NCBI RefSeq assembly: GCF_020510585.1
Contig: NZ_CP075190.1
Coordinates: forward strand, 3,842,001 to 3,906,000
Reading direction: 5' to 3'
Origin: Ferribacterium limneticum
Lineage (GTDB): Bacteria > Pseudomonadota > Gammaproteobacteria > Burkholderiales > Rhodocyclaceae
Length of the DNA: 64,000 nucleotides
This document shows positions 54,218 to 64,000 of the stretch, piece by piece. The notes under the pieces are model-generated. The model made no database searches, was not told where the DNA came from, and saw nothing but the letters and a program-made list of their open reading frames with translations. The position numbers were made by a program, and so were the translations under genes. Within the stretch, counting starts at the first letter, position 1, and the number at the start of each line of letters is the position of its first letter.

Positions 54218-55933
54218 ATGCAACTGAAGCGAATCGCTGCCGCCCTTACCCTCACCCTGGGCCTGACCCAAGGTGGATACGGCCTGGCCGCCGGCGAAGC
54301 CCCCGCCAAACCAGCCGACAAGCGGCAGAGCACCCAATCCGCCTCGGAAGACCTGCTCGCCCGCACGGTTTTCCAGGCTCTGGTCGGCGAATTCGCACTG
54401 CAGCGCGGCGACGCCAAACTCGGCTCCGACGCGTGGACCGATCTTGCCCAGCGTACGCGCGATCCGAAAGTCGTCGCCCGAGCCACTGAAGTAGCCGGCT
54501 TCGCCCGCCAGTTCGACCGCGCCCTCGAACTGTCCAAACTCTGGCTCGAAGTCGAGCCCGACTCGGCCAAGGCCCGGCAATCCCGGTCCTCGCTGTTGAT
54601 CCTGGCCGACCGCCTCGACGAACTCGCCCCCCAATTGGCGGCCCTGCTCGCTCAGGACAAACCGAATCTTGGCAACAACCTGATGCACCTCAACCGCATG
54701 CTCGCCCGGCACAACGACAAAAAGGCCGTCCAGTCGCTGGTCGACCGCCTTGCCGCACCCTACGACGACCTGCCCGAAGCGCATTTCGCCATGGCCCAGG
54801 CCGCCGCCAATGCCAACGACAACCTGCGCGCCCTCAACGAAACCGAGAAGTCCCTGCAACTTCGCCCCGACTGGGAAAGCGCTGCCCTGGCCCGCGCCCA
54901 GATTCAGGCAAGGCTGTCACCGCAGACGGCCATCGAGAGCCTGAGCGCTTTCGTCGACGCCAACCCGGCCGGCCGTGATGCCCGTCTGGCGCTGGCCCGC
55001 CTGCTCATCAGCGAAAAACGCTACGACGAGGCACGCCGTCATTTCGACCGCCTGATCAAGGAAAATCCGGACAACCCGGACGTCATCTACCCGGTCGCCA
55101 TGCTCGCCCTTCAGCAGGGCGACATGACCACCGGCCGTACCCAGCTTGAACACCTGCTGACCACCGATTTCGCCGACAAGAGCACCATCCATTTCTTCCT
55201 TGGCCAACTCGACCAGGAACAAAACAAGACGGAAGCAGCGGCTGAACATTACCGCCAGGTCACCGTCGGCGAGCAATACATCGCCGCCCGTTCCCGATTG
55301 GCGCAAATCCTCCTCCAACAGGGCAAGACCAGCGAAGCCCGCGAACTGCTGCACAACACGCGCGGCGGCACCGTCGGCGAACGGACCCAGTTGATCCTCG
55401 CCGAATCCCAGATCCTGCGCGAAGCAGGCCGCCACAACGACGCCTACATTGTTCTCGACCTTGCCCTGACGGCCCAGCCGGACAACCCCGAACTGCTTTA
55501 CGAAGCGGCGCTGACCGCCGAGCGCATCGGCAAGCCGGAAATCCTTGAAACTCACCTCAAGCATCTGCTGAGCATCAAACCGGACCACGCCCACGCCCTG
55601 AACGCGCTCGGCTACTCCTTGGCCGAACGCAACATCCGCCTGCCAGAAGCCCACGACCTGATCGCCAAAGCACTCAGCCAAACCCCGGAAGACCCCTTCA
55701 TCATGGACAGCATGGGCTGGGTGCTCTACCGCCAGGGCAAGCTGGCGGAATCCCTGAAGACGCTTGAAAATGCCTATCGCATCAAGGCCGACCCCGAAAT
55801 CGCCGCCCATCTCGGCGAAGTGCTGTGGGCGATGAATCGCAAGGACGACGCCCGCCGTATCCTGCAGGAAGCCATCAAGGCACATCCAGGCAACGAAGTC
55901 CTGAGCGGTACCGTCAAGAAATACCTGCCTTGA
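54218..55933 (+). CDS. Secreted TPR-repeat protein
   Basis: The ATG at 54218 gives 571 residues with a signal peptide (IAAALTLTLGLTQGGYGLAAG); an in-frame ATG at 54158 would add 20 residues. The body has about ten TPR-like helical repeats, with typical A/L-rich units such as ARLALARLLISEKRYDEARRHFDRL and a C-terminal pair LNALGYSLAERN and MDSMGWVLYRQGKLAESL. TPR proteins of this place beside lolB are thought to be scaffolds in the envelope, but the partner is unknown. Its stop overlaps the TTG of lolB (TTGA). Confidence 0.85.
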   Translation: MQLKRIAAALTLTLGLTQGGYGLAAGEAPAKPADKRQSTQSASEDLLARTVFQALVGEFALQRGDAKLGSDAWTDLAQRTRDPKVVARATEVAGFARQFDRALELSKLWLEVEPDSAKARQSRSSLLILADRLDELAPQLAALLAQDKPNLGNNLMHLNRMLARHNDKKAVQSLVDRLAAPYDDLPEAHFAMAQAAANANDNLRALNETEKSLQLRPDWESAALARAQIQARLSPQTAIESLSAFVDANPAGRDARLALARLLISEKRYDEARRHFDRLIKENPDNPDVIYPVAMLALQQGDMTTGRTQLEHLLTTDFADKSTIHFFLGQLDQEQNKTEAAAEHYRQVTVGEQYIAARSRLAQILLQQGKTSEARELLHNTRGGTVGERTQLILAESQILREAGRHNDAYIVLDLALTAQPDNPELLYEAALTAERIGKPEILETHLKHLLSIKPDHAHALNALGYSLAERNIRLPEAHDLIAKALSQTPEDPFIMDSMGWVLYRQGKLAESLKTLENAYRIKADPEIAAHLGEVLWAMNRKDDARRILQEAIKAHPGNEVLSGTVKKYLP

Positions 55934-56502
55934 AATTACGCTTCACCCTGCTGCTTGCGGCCAGCCTGCTGACCGCCTGCGCCAGCACGCCACCGGCACG
56001 ACTGGCCGCCCGCGACCATATCCGCGACTTCACGCTGGAAGGCCGCTTCGCCCTGCGCGTCACGCTGCCCGGCCAAGCCGTGCAAAACTCCGGCGGCCGC
56101 CTGACCTGGACGCACCAGAACCGCAGCGACCGCGTGCTGCTCTCCAGTCCGCTCGGCTACGGACTGGCCGAAATCGAAACGACACCGGAAATTTCCCGCC
56201 TGCGCACTGCTGAAGGCAAGACGCGCGAATCAAGCGATCCCGACGCCCTGATTGAAGACGTCACCGGTCAGCGCCTGCCGGTCAGCCGCCTGCCGGCCTG
56301 GCTGCTCGGCCGCTCGGGCGGAACGGCGCAGATCGAGACAGACGCCCGGGGCCGCCCCGCCCGGCTGAGCGAAGATGGCTGGCAAGTCGATTACAGCTTC
56401 GAAGATGACAGCCCGAGCGCCCTGCCGGCCCGCCTGACCCTGTCGCGCAATGGTGAAATCGAACTGCGCCTGCGTATCGAGGAATGGAAGGACGCACCGT
56501 GA
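55930..56502 (+). CDS. lolB: Outer-membrane lipoprotein receptor LolB
   Basis: A TTG at 55930 gives 190 residues with lipobox LLTAC (Cys17). The LolB core has FTLEGRFALRV, SGGRLTWTHQN, LLSSPLGYGLAEI and LPARLTLSRNGEIELRLRI. LolB takes lipoproteins from LolA and inserts them in the outer membrane. It is in the conserved order lolB-ispE-tRNA-prs-rplY-pth. Overlaps both the TPR gene and ispE. Confidence 0.9.
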   Translation: MKLRFTLLLAASLLTACASTPPARLAARDHIRDFTLEGRFALRVTLPGQAVQNSGGRLTWTHQNRSDRVLLSSPLGYGLAEIETTPEISRLRTAEGKTRESSDPDALIEDVTGQRLPVSRLPAWLLGRSGGTAQIETDARGRPARLSEDGWQVDYSFEDDSPSALPARLTLSRNGEIELRLRIEEWKDAP

Positions 56503-57347
56503 GCGACTGGAACTGGGATAGCACCTGGCCCGCCCCGGCCAAACTCAACCTGTTCCTGCACGTCGTCGGCCGGCGGGCCGATGGCTACCACCTGCTGCAA
56601 ACCGTCTTTCGCTTTATCGACCGCGCCGACACGCTGCGTTTCGAAGCACGCGACGATGATCAAATAGTTCTCGCCACGCCCATTCCCGGCGTCCCGGCCG
56701 ACAGCGACCTGACCGTCCGTGCCGCCCGCCAGCTGCAGGAAGCAACGGCTTGCCGGCAAGGCGCCACCATCCATCTCGACAAGCAATTGCCGATGGGTGG
56801 CGGCCTGGGTGGCGGATCATCCGATGCCGCCACCGTGCTGCTCGGGCTCAACCATCTGTGGCAGACCGGCCTCAGCCGCCCGGCGCTGGAAAAACTCGGT
56901 CTCACTCTCGGCGCCGACGTCCCGGTCTTCATCCATGGCCAGAACACCTTTGCCGAAGGCGTCGGCGAAGCCTTCACCGATGTCGACCTGCCGCCGGAAA
57001 GCTACCTGGTCCTGCATCCTGCGGCACACGTGCCAACTGCGGCCATTTTCGGCGCCCCCGAACTGAAGCGCGACACCGCTGCCATCCGCCCAGCCGACTG
57101 GCAGCACGGGCAAGGCCACAACGATCTTGAAGCTGTCGCCTGCGCCAAATTTCCGGCCGTCGCCGAGCATCTCGCCTGGCTCAAAACCCACGCTCCGCTC
57201 GCAATGATGACCGGCTCCGGCGCCTGTGTTTTCGCCGGATTCCGCCGGCGCAGCGAGGCCGAAGCCATTCTCGCCAGCCTTCCGGCCGGCATGCAGGGCT
57301 GGATCGCCGATGGCCTGAGCGAACACCCGCTGGCAAAAATTCGCTGA
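56499..57347 (+). CDS. ispE: 4-diphosphocytidyl-2-C-methyl-D-erythritol kinase
   Basis: The GTG at 56499 (overlap GTGA with lolB) gives 282 residues. GHMP-kinase motifs are [21 protein letters not shown] and the ATP loop [14 protein letters not shown]; the C-terminal [13 protein letters not shown] is the third motif. It phosphorylates CDP-methylerythritol in the MEP isoprenoid pathway. It is followed by tRNA-Gln. Confidence 0.95.
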   Translation: MSDWNWDSTWPAPAKLNLFLHVVGRRADGYHLLQTVFRFIDRADTLRFEARDDDQIVLATPIPGVPADSDLTVRAARQLQEATACRQGATIHLDKQLPMGGGLGGGSSDAATVLLGLNHLWQTGLSRPALEKLGLTLGADVPVFIHGQNTFAEGVGEAFTDVDLPPESYLVLHPAAHVPTAAIFGAPELKRDTAAIRPADWQHGQGHNDLEAVACAKFPAVAEHLAWLKTHAPLAMMTGSGACVFAGFRRRSEAEAILASLPAGMQGWIADGLSEHPLAKIR

Positions 57348-57421
57348 GGGGCTGGATTTCCCCAAAGAGCTACTGTATTATTCGCGCCTCGCTCGGACGC
57401 GAACCCGTTCGAGCAACCCGC

Positions 57422-57498
57422 TGGGGAGTCGCCAAGTTGGTCAAGGCACCGGATTTTGATTCCGGCATTCGAAGGTTCGAATCCTTCTTCCCCAGCCA
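57422..57498 (+). tRNA. tRNA-Gln (anticodon TTG)
   Basis: The 77-nt segment folds as a cloverleaf: acceptor TGGGGAG paired with TTCCCCA, D-arm AGTTGGTCAA, anticodon stem CCGGA / TCCGG with loop TTTTGAT (anticodon TTG), T-arm AAGG-TTCGAAT-CCTT, and an encoded CCA. tRNA-Gln lies just before prs in this order in many betaproteobacteria. Confidence 0.93.
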
Positions 57499-57507
57499 AG
57501 TTTCCTT

Positions 57508-57530
57508 CGGGCAGGTCACAAGCCTGCCCG
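57508..57530 (+). terminator. Hairpin after tRNA-Gln
   Basis: An 8-bp stem (CGGGCAGG / CCTGCCCG) is followed by ATTTTCATT, 10 nt after the tRNA. It probably ends or processes the tRNA transcript before prs. Confidence 0.6.
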
Positions 57531-57589
57531 ATTTTCATTGTGGCGGGCAAATGCACGTAAGCATGCAGAAGGTCCGGAGGAATGTGGGA

Positions 57590-58540
57590 ATGGCCTACAA
57601 CAGCTTGATGGTCTTCACTGGCAACGCCAATCCAAAACTGGCTGCCGACGTCGCAAACCAACTCAACGTCGATCTTGGCCGCGCCAACGTCGGGCGCTTC
57701 TCCGACGGCGAAGTCAGCGTCGAGTTGCAGGAACACGTTCGCGGTCGCGACATCTTCGTGCTGCAATCGACCTGCGCGCCCTGCAACGACAACCTGATGG
57801 AACTGCTGGTCATCGTTGATTCGCTGAAACGCGCATCGGCCGGCCGCATCACCGCCACCATCCCGTACTTCGGCTACGCCCGCCAGGATCGCCGCTCGCG
57901 CTCCTCACGCGTGCCCATTGCCGCCAAGCTGGTCGCCAACATGCTCGTCGCCTCCGGCGTCGATCGCGTGCTGACCATGGATCTCCACGCCGAACAGATT
58001 CAGGGCTTCTTCGACATTCCGGTCGACAACATCTACGCCCTGCCCATCCTGCTCGACGATATCCGCAAACAGCATTATGAAAACCCGCTGGTCGTTTCTC
58101 CCGACCACGGCGGCGTCGTCCGCGCCCGTTCGCTGGCCAAGCGCCTCGAATGCGACCTGGCGATCATCGACAAGCGCCGCCCGAAGGCCAACGTTTCCGA
58201 AGTGATGAACATCATCGGTGAAGTCGACGGCCGCACTTGTATCATCATGGACGACATGGTCGATACCGCCGGCACCCTGTGCAAGGCTGCCACCGCGTTG
58301 AAAGCCAATGGCGCCAAGAAGGTTGTCGCCTACTGTACCCACCCGGTGCTGTCCGGCCCGGCGATCGAGCGGGTCAACGACTCCGACCTCGACGCCCTGG
58401 TTGTCACCGATACCATTCCGCTGCGCGACGATGCCGCTGCCTGCCCGCGCATCCGCCAGCTTTCCGTGGCCGAAATCATGGCCGAAACGATTCGCCGGAT
58501 CAGCAACGACGACTCCGTCTCGTCGCTGTTCATCGATTAA
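57590..58540 (+). CDS. prs: Ribose-phosphate pyrophosphokinase
   Basis: The ATG at 57590 ([18 protein letters not shown]) gives 316 residues, as is usual. Motifs: [43 protein letters not shown] and the PRPP-binding loop [16 protein letters not shown]. It makes PRPP from ribose-5-phosphate and ATP for nucleotide, His and Trp synthesis. An upstream frame through the tRNA is not a start. Confidence 0.96.
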   Translation: MAYNSLMVFTGNANPKLAADVANQLNVDLGRANVGRFSDGEVSVELQEHVRGRDIFVLQSTCAPCNDNLMELLVIVDSLKRASAGRITATIPYFGYARQDRRSRSSRVPIAAKLVANMLVASGVDRVLTMDLHAEQIQGFFDIPVDNIYALPILLDDIRKQHYENPLVVSPDHGGVVRARSLAKRLECDLAIIDKRRPKANVSEVMNIIGEVDGRTCIIMDDMVDTAGTLCKAATALKANGAKKVVAYCTHPVLSGPAIERVNDSDLDALVVTDTIPLRDDAAACPRIRQLSVAEIMAETIRRISNDDSVSSLFID

Positions 58541-58596
58541 GTTTTTTTAACCTTCCCGTTCTGGTCGCGGACCGGGAAAACTATTGGAGTATCACC

Positions 58597-59202
58597 ATGC
58601 AATTTGAACTTATCGCCCAAGCGCGTACGCTGCAGGGAACGGGTGCGAGCCGCCGCCTGCGTCGCGCTGGCACCGTCCCGGGTATTGTTTACGGTGGCGA
58701 AGCGGCCCCGCAAGCCATTGAAGTCGGCCATAACGACCTGCTGCTCAAGCTGAAGAAGGAAGCCTTCCATTCTTCCGTCGTCAACCTCGTCGTTGATGGC
58801 AAGAAGGAACAAGTCCTGCTGCGCGATTACCAGATGCACGCCTACCGTCCGCTGGTTCTGCACATCGACTTCCAGCGCGTCGACGCAACGCACGAACTGC
58901 ACATCAAGGTGCCGCTGCACTTCACCAACGAAGAAATCGCTCCGGGCGTCAAGCTCAACGCCGGTCTGGTTAACCACGTCATCACCGAAGTCGACGTGCA
59001 TTGCCTGGCCAAGGATCTGCCGGAATTCGTCGAAGTCGACCTGTCCGCCCTGAATATCGGCGACAGCATCCACCTGTCCCAGCTCAAGCTGCCGAACGGC
59101 GTCAAGCTGGTTGCCCACGCTACTGACGACGTCGTCGTCGGCATCGTTGCCGGCAAGGTTGGCGCTGCTGAAGCCGCTGAAGGCGAAGCTGCTGCCGAGT
59201 AA
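58597..59202 (+). CDS. rplY: 50S ribosomal protein L25 (Ctc type)
   Basis: The 201-residue product has an N-terminal L25 domain ([22 protein letters not shown]) and a C-terminal TL5/Ctc domain ([15 protein letters not shown] [15 protein letters not shown]), ending in an Ala/Glu-rich tail ([12 protein letters not shown]). It binds 5S rRNA. The ribosome site is TTGGAG. It lies between prs and pth as in most betaproteobacteria. Confidence 0.95.
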   Translation: MQFELIAQARTLQGTGASRRLRRAGTVPGIVYGGEAAPQAIEVGHNDLLLKLKKEAFHSSVVNLVVDGKKEQVLLRDYQMHAYRPLVLHIDFQRVDATHELHIKVPLHFTNEEIAPGVKLNAGLVNHVITEVDVHCLAKDLPEFVEVDLSALNIGDSIHLSQLKLPNGVKLVAHATDDVVVGIVAGKVGAAEAAEGEAAAE

Positions 59203-59224
59203 TTTCCGGCATCCTGCAGCAACG

Positions 59225-59258
59225 GCCGCCGCTGGCATCATGCCGCCGGCGGCTTTTT
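59225..59258 (+). terminator. Terminator after rplY
   Basis: A 7-bp stem (GCCGCCG / CGGCGGC) with a 15-nt loop is followed by TTTTT. It lies between rplY and pth and may be partial, since the two are often cotranscribed. Confidence 0.6.
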
Positions 59259-59272
59259 CGCACTTATAGCCC

Positions 59273-59851
59273 ATGAACCCACCTCGCCTGATCGTCGGCC
59301 TCGGCAACCCCGGCCCGGAATACGAAGCGACCCGACACAACGTCGGCTTCTGGTTTGTCGACCATCTGGCCGACAAGCTGAAGGCTTCGCTCGCCCCGCA
59401 GGCCAAGTTTTACGGCAAGGCGGCGCGCGTCGGTGAAACCTGGCTGCTGCAGCCGAGCACCTTCATGAACCGTTCAGGTCAGTCGGTGGCGGCGCTGGCT
59501 AATTTCTACAAGATTCCCCCGGCAGAGATTCTCGTTATCCACGACGAGCTCGACCTGCCGCCCGGCGGCATTCGCCTCAAGCAGGGCGGCGGCAACGGCG
59601 GACACAACGGATTGAAAGATATCCAGGCCAAACTCGGCACGCCGGATTTCTGGCGCCTGCGCCTCGGCATCGGCCACCCGCGCACGCTTGGCCTATCGCA
59701 GGAAGTCGTCGATTTCGTGCTGCACCAGCCGCGCAAGGAAGAATTGCCGGATATCGAACACGCCCTCGCCCGCTGTCTGCTGGCCTGGCCCAAACTCGCC
59801 GCCGGAGACTTTGCCGGCGCCCAGCAACAGTTGCACGGCAAAGCCGTTTAG
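59273..59851 (+). CDS. pth: Peptidyl-tRNA hydrolase
   Basis: The 192-residue product has [21 protein letters not shown], with the catalytic His in RHNVG, the FMNRSG segment, DELDLPPG and [11 protein letters not shown]. It recycles peptidyl-tRNA dropped from ribosomes. It is 24 nt upstream of ychF, an order seen across proteobacteria. Confidence 0.96.
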   Translation: MNPPRLIVGLGNPGPEYEATRHNVGFWFVDHLADKLKASLAPQAKFYGKAARVGETWLLQPSTFMNRSGQSVAALANFYKIPPAEILVIHDELDLPPGGIRLKQGGGNGGHNGLKDIQAKLGTPDFWRLRLGIGHPRTLGLSQEVVDFVLHQPRKEELPDIEHALARCLLAWPKLAAGDFAGAQQQLHGKAV

Positions 59852-59875
59852 TTGGCAACCACTTAGGAAAACCCC

Positions 59876-60967
59876 ATGTCTTTGAAATGCGGCATCGTCG
59901 GCCTGCCCAACGTCGGCAAATCCACCCTGTTCAACGCCCTGACCAAGTCGGGTATTGCGGCTGAGAACTACCCGTTCTGCACCATCGAGCCAAATGTCGG
60001 CATCGTTGAAGTGCCGGACAAGCGCATGGCTCAGCTCGCCGAAATCGTCAAGCCGCAGCGCATGCAGCCGGCCATCGTCGAATTCGTCGATATCGCCGGC
60101 CTGGTGGCTGGCGCTTCCAAGGGCGAAGGCCTGGGTAACCAGTTCCTGGCCAATATCCGCGAAACCGATGCCATCGTGCACGTCGTACGCTGTTTTGCCG
60201 ACGACAACGTGATCCACGTTTCCGGCGGCGTCGATCCGCTGCGCGACATCGAAGTCATCGACACCGAGCTGGCGCTGGCCGACATGGCCTCCGTTGAAAA
60301 GGCCCTCAATCGCTACCGCCGTCCGGCCAGTTCCGGCGACAAGGAAGCCAAGATTCTGGTTGCCGTGCTGGAACGCTGCTTTGCCCAGCTTGACCAGGCC
60401 AAGGGCATCCGCGCCCTCGATTTCTCCAAGGAAGAGCTGGCGCTCCTCAAGCCGTTCTGCCTGATCACCGCCAAGCCGGTGCTCTATGTTGCGAACGTTG
60501 CCGAAAACGGCTTTGAAAACAACCCGCTGCTCGATGCCGTGCGTGCCCACGCGGCGACCGAGAAGGCTGAGGTCGTTTCCGTCTGCGCCGCCATCGAGTC
60601 AGAAATCGCCGATCTCGACGAAGAAGAAAAGCAGATGTTCCTGGCCGACCTCGGCCTTGAGGAACCAGGCCTCGACCGCCTGATTCACGCCGGCTACAAG
60701 CTGCTTGGTCTGGCCACCTACTTCACCGCCGGCGTCAAGGAAGTACGCGCCTGGACCATCCACCAGGGCGATACCGCCCCGCAGGCGGCCGGCGTCATCC
60801 ACACCGACTTCGAGCGTGGCTTCATCCGTGCCCAGACCATCGCCTTCGACGACTTCATTGCCTACAAGGGTGAAGCCGGTGCCAAGGAAGCGGGCAAGAT
60901 GCGCGCCGAAGGCAAGGAATATGTCGTCAAGGATGGCGATGTACTTAATTTCCTGTTTAACGTCTGA
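59876..60967 (+). CDS. ychF: Redox-regulated ATPase YchF
   Basis: The 363-residue product has the P-loop [14 protein letters not shown] and G3 DIAGLV. In place of the GTPase NKxD motif it has NVAE (in YVANVAENG), the ATP-specific form of OLA1/YchF proteins. A coiled coil and a C-terminal TGS domain ([14 protein letters not shown]) follow. It binds ribosomes and takes part in stress responses. Confidence 0.95.
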   Translation: MSLKCGIVGLPNVGKSTLFNALTKSGIAAENYPFCTIEPNVGIVEVPDKRMAQLAEIVKPQRMQPAIVEFVDIAGLVAGASKGEGLGNQFLANIRETDAIVHVVRCFADDNVIHVSGGVDPLRDIEVIDTELALADMASVEKALNRYRRPASSGDKEAKILVAVLERCFAQLDQAKGIRALDFSKEELALLKPFCLITAKPVLYVANVAENGFENNPLLDAVRAHAATEKAEVVSVCAAIESEIADLDEEEKQMFLADLGLEEPGLDRLIHAGYKLLGLATYFTAGVKEVRAWTIHQGDTAPQAAGVIHTDFERGFIRAQTIAFDDFIAYKGEAGAKEAGKMRAEGKEYVVKDGDVLNFLFNV

Positions 60968-61009
60968 CGAGAAGATTAGAATTAGTTCATATACAGTCTG
61001 AATGACTCT

Positions 61010-62761
61010 ATGACCCGCGCCACCGCAGCAGCCAGCACCCTGCCCCCGCCGGACAAGGACCCCCTCTCCGAACAGGTCTTTGTGCGCACCTTCGAGCAGA
61101 GTAATGAAGGCATGCTGGTGACGGATAGCCGGAATCTGATTGTTGCGTTTAACGGCGCACTGTCCCGGTTGAGCGGTTATTCGCCCGAAGAACTGGTCGG
61201 GCAGAATCCGCGCATCCTGTCCTCCGGCCGGGCTTCTCCCGAGTTTTATGCGGCCATGTGGCAGGCGCTGGAAAATCAGGATTACTGGGAAGGCGAGATC
61301 TGGAACAAGCAGAAGGATGGTGCCAACTACCCGCGCCGCCTCAAGATTTCGGTATTACGCAACGCCGATGGCAGCATCCGGAACTATGTCGCCAATTACA
61401 CTGAGATCGCTGCCAGCCATGAAGTCGCCGACCGCCTGGCCTACCTGGCCTATCACGACCCGCTGACCAATCTGCCCAACCGGCTCGCCTTCGAATCGCA
61501 ACTGGCGCAATCGCTGCGCAGTTGCGCACGGGAGGGCAAGCAGATGGCGCTGATGCTCATCGACCTCGACAATTTCAAGAACATCAACGACACGCTGGGC
61601 CATCACGTCGGCGATCAGTTGTTGCAGAATGTCGCCCTGCGCCTGCGCGAATGCGTGCGGGCCAGCGATCTCGTGGCGCGCATCGGTGGCGACGAATTCG
61701 TCGTCGTCCTGCCCGACATCGAATCGCCGCTGACCGCCGCCCGCGTCGCCAGCAAGATTCAGAGCAATCTGGCCGACAGCTACCGGATCGCCGATCACGT
61801 GCTCTACGCCACGCCGAGCATCGGCATCAGCCTCTATCCGATTGACGGCGGCGACCCTGGCACGCTGTTGCGCAACGCCGACACGGCGATGTACCACGCG
61901 AAAAGTGCCGGTCGCAACAATCACCAGTTTTACACGGCTCGCATGAACGAGGCGGCCGGCGAGCGTCTGGCCATGGAGAACGAACTGCGCCAGGCGATTG
62001 CTGCCATTTCACCGGCGAGCAGCGAGTTTTCGCTGCACTTCCAGCCGCAGATCGAAACGGTCAGCGGTCGCGTCCTCGGCATCGAGGCCCTGCTGCGCTG
62101 GAACAACGCGAAATTCGGTTCCGTCTCGCCGATGCGCTTCATCACCATCGCCGAAGAAACCGGCTTGATCCAGCCGCTTGGCGACTGGGTAATCTGGGAA
62201 ACCTGCCGGCTGATCCGCGTCATGAAACAACGGGGTATCGCCGGCATCCGCGTTGCCATCAATATTTCGGCGCAGCAGTTGCGCCATGAAAACCTGCTGC
62301 TCCTCGTCCGCGGCGCGCTGGCCTGCTACGACCTCGAACCCGAGGATATCGAGCTCGAAGTGACCGAGAGCACGGCGATGGAAAACCCGGAAATGACGCT
62401 GTCCATCCTCGACCAGCTAGCGGCCATGGGCATCGTGCTGGCCATTGACGATTTCGGCACCGGCTACTCCTCGCTGGCTTACCTCAAGCACCTGCCAATC
62501 AAGCGCCTCAAGCTCGACCGCTCCTTCGTCAAGGACATCGAGACCGACGTCAACGATGCGGCGATCTGTACCGCGACCATCGCGCTGGGCCACAGCCTGG
62601 GTCTCGAACTGGTTGCCGAAGGCGTCGAAACCGAGGCCCAGCGGGACTTTCTCGCCGGACTGGGCTGCGATTTCCTGCAGGGTTACCTGTACAGCCGGCC
62701 GATGCCTTTCGACGACACGGTGGCCTACCTCAAGGCCCACCTCGCCGCTCAGCGCCGCTAA
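61010..62761 (+). CDS. PAS-GGDEF-EAL cyclic-di-GMP signalling protein
   Basis: The 583-residue product has a PAS domain with PAC (about 20-145), a GGDEF domain with intact GGDEF at residues 226-230, and an EAL domain with EALLRW starting at residue 359. Phosphodiesterase motifs follow: ELEVTEST, DDFGTGYSSL, LKLDRSFVKD and EGVETEAQ. All key residues of both enzyme types are present, so it could make or break cyclic-di-GMP; one activity usually dominates. There is no membrane helix, so the PAS domain senses a cytoplasmic cue. Its stop overlaps the stop of the converging gene by 4 nt. Confidence 0.9.
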   Translation: MTRATAAASTLPPPDKDPLSEQVFVRTFEQSNEGMLVTDSRNLIVAFNGALSRLSGYSPEELVGQNPRILSSGRASPEFYAAMWQALENQDYWEGEIWNKQKDGANYPRRLKISVLRNADGSIRNYVANYTEIAASHEVADRLAYLAYHDPLTNLPNRLAFESQLAQSLRSCAREGKQMALMLIDLDNFKNINDTLGHHVGDQLLQNVALRLRECVRASDLVARIGGDEFVVVLPDIESPLTAARVASKIQSNLADSYRIADHVLYATPSIGISLYPIDGGDPGTLLRNADTAMYHAKSAGRNNHQFYTARMNEAAGERLAMENELRQAIAAISPASSEFSLHFQPQIETVSGRVLGIEALLRWNNAKFGSVSPMRFITIAEETGLIQPLGDWVIWETCRLIRVMKQRGIAGIRVAINISAQQLRHENLLLLVRGALACYDLEPEDIELEVTESTAMENPEMTLSILDQLAAMGIVLAIDDFGTGYSSLAYLKHLPIKRLKLDRSFVKDIETDVNDAAICTATIALGHSLGLELVAEGVETEAQRDFLAGLGCDFLQGYLYSRPMPFDDTVAYLKAHLAAQRR

Positions 62762-64000
62762 CGGATGACCTTGCGCCACTCTTCTTCGAAGGTGCGCACC
62801 AAAACCTGATTGTTCAACTGATTGACCTCGGCTGGCAGGCGCGCCATGTCGGCCGGGAATTCGAACAGGCCGGGCAGGATTTCCGATGTCAAAAATCGCG
62901 TTTTTTTCCGGTCGACCGTGGGAATGGTGAATTCCTGCCGGCCGGCGATGATGTAGCCCCATTCGCCGAAGGACGGGACCAGCGCGTGATACGGCGCCGT
63001 CTTGAAGCCGACGCTTTCCAGCGTCGTCACGACGCACCAGAAGGATTGCCGGGCGTAGAGCGGCGAGGTGGACTGGACGACGATCAGGCCGCGCGCCGAC
63101 AGGCGTTTTTCGAGCAGGCGGTAGAAGGCCGAGGTATAGAGCTTGCCGAGCGCGTAATTGGCCGGATCGGGAAAATCGACGACGACAAAGTCGAAATACT
63201 CGCGGCTTTCCTCCAGCCATTGCAGCGCGTCGGCGTTGACTACCGTGACCTTGGGCGAACTCAGCGCGCCTTCGTTGAGCGCGACGAGAGCCGGGGTCTT
63301 GGCGAACAGATCGGTCATCGCCGGGTCGAGATCGACCAGCGTTACTGATTCGACGTTCGGATACTTGAGAATTTCACGCACGGCCAGGCCATCGCCGCCA
63401 CCGAGCACCAGCACCCGTTTCGCCCCCGGCAGGCTGGCCAGACCGGGGTGAACCAGCGCCTCGTGATAGCGGTATTCGTCATGCGAGGAAAACTGCAGGT
63501 TGTTGTTGATGAACAAGCGCAAATCGTCTCGCCAGCGGGTGACGACGAGGCGCTGGTAGGGCGTCGTTTCGGCGTGAATGATGTCGTCGGCGTAGAGGTG
63601 GGTTTCAGCGATGGTCGTCAGTTGCCCGGCCCCGGCGAACCCGGCGGCGAGCAGGCCAAAGACCGTCCAGCTTTGCACGGCAAGCCAACGCCGCGACGGC
63701 AGTTGATCGCGGAACAGATGCAGCGCCCAGAGCGCCACGGCGACGTTGAGCACGCCAAACAACAGCCCGGTACGCACCATGCCGATCTGCGGCGCCAGGA
63801 CGAGCGGAAAAAGGATGGAGACCGCCAGCGCGCCAAGATAATCGAAAGTGAGCACTTGCGACACGAGGTCCTTGAAGGCCAGTTCGCGCTTCAGGATGCG
63901 CATGACCAGCGGAATTTCCAACCCCACCAGGACGCCGACGCCGAACACCGCGAGATAGAGCACCAGCTTGAACGGCCCGCCCAGCCAGGTGAAAACGAGG
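62758..64000 (-). CDS. Membrane spermidine synthase-like protein, 5' end outside window
   Basis: The frame is open at the right edge; the visible part has about 413 residues. The first 130 are hydrophobic (several helices, e.g. LVGLEIPLVMRIL, VSILFPLVLAP). They are followed by a spermidine-synthase-type methyltransferase-fold domain: FINNNLQFSSHDEYRYHEALVHP, VLVLGGGDGLAVREIL, VTLVDLDPAM and VVDFPDP. Membrane-fused proteins of this type are widespread and their substrates are uncertain. Residues near the C-terminus (PTVDRKKTRFLTSE) are encoded by repeat copy 13. An in-frame GTG at 63963 is unlikely to be the real start, since the frame continues. Confidence 0.85.
   Translation of the reverse strand, partial: LVFTWLGGPFKLVLYLAVFGVGVLVGLEIPLVMRILKRELAFKDLVSQVLTFDYLGALAVSILFPLVLAPQIGMVRTGLLFGVLNVAVALWALHLFRDQLPSRRWLAVQSWTVFGLLAAGFAGAGQLTTIAETHLYADDIIHAETTPYQRLVVTRWRDDLRLFINNNLQFSSHDEYRYHEALVHPGLASLPGAKRVLVLGGGDGLAVREILKYPNVESVTLVDLDPAMTDLFAKTPALVALNEGALSSPKVTVVNADALQWLEESREYFDFVVVDFPDPANYALGKLYTSAFYRLLEKRLSARGLIVVQSTSPLYARQSFWCVVTTLESVGFKTAPYHALVPSFGEWGYIIAGRQEFTIPTVDRKKTRFLTSEILPGLFEFPADMARLPAEVNQLNNQVLVRTFEEEWRKVIR
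62888..62922 (-). repeat. Dispersed repeat, copy 13 (inside the spermidine synthase-like gene)
   Basis: On the minus strand: ACGGTCGACCGGAAAAA then AAACGCGATTTTTGAC. It is sense to the gene and translated as TVDRKKTRFLT. Confidence 0.8.

Overview
This is a GC-rich chromosomal window from a betaproteobacterium. The best guess is Rhodocyclales (Dechloromonas/Azonexus-like). The grounds are the argH / algZ-algR / hemCDXY and hemA / prfA / prmC / grxD gene sets, the fused Nudix-ThiE gene, PEP-CTERM proteins, and the housekeeping order lolB-ispE-tRNA(Gln)-prs-rplY-pth-ychF. The genus assignment is inference. I see no phage, insertion sequence, integrase, rRNA or CRISPR array, and no stretch over 300 bases without a gene.

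Layout. 1-3410: hemC-hemD-hemX-hemY on the minus strand (tetrapyrrole synthesis; hemY runs off the left edge). 3409-9093: thioredoxin-like protein, methyltransferase, charged secreted protein, aminopeptidase N, a response regulator and a membrane glutaredoxin. 9116-12342: LytTR-type regulator pair algR/algZ, divergent from argH. 12485-22646: OsmC-like protein, then grxD, prmC, prfA and hemA on the minus strand. This last series is broken by two plus-strand insertions: a three-gene cassette (two PEP-CTERM proteins and an OprC/NosA-like copper TonB receptor) and a REC-REC-GGDEF protein. 22719-26609: sulfate ABC transporter. 26765-31619: OmpA-domain lipoprotein, small proteins, ammonium transporter with two NtrC-like sites, and MltA. 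31666-37357: DUF815 ATPase, Nudix-ThiE, yacG, zapD, coaE, a SPOR protein and TrpB2. 37507-44113: DOMON-like protein, NamZ-like muramidase, a hybrid kinase with a PhnD-type sensor, and a Tat-exported FAD oxidase. 44106-51133: ftsX-ftsE-ftsY, an M16 peptidase pair, rsmD, coaD and a ferredoxin. 51256-64000: dynamin-like GTPase, mutM, TPR protein, lolB, ispE, tRNA-Gln, prs, rplY, pth, ychF, a PAS-GGDEF-EAL protein and a membrane spermidine-synthase-like protein.

The most striking unexplained signal is a dispersed repeat of about 36 bp found 13 times. Its core is ACGGTCRACCGGAAAAA, often followed by NGGCCAAAATTGAAAT. Seven copies lie inside genes, where they are read through as part of the protein in different frames. 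Five lie just downstream of stop codons, two of them abutting intrinsic terminators. One lies in the trpB2 leader. Every copy has the core on the sense strand of the gene it lies in or next to. No annotated feature class explains it. Candidate roles are a DNA-uptake-like signal, a binding site for an abundant DNA or RNA protein, or a very small mobile or REP-like element.
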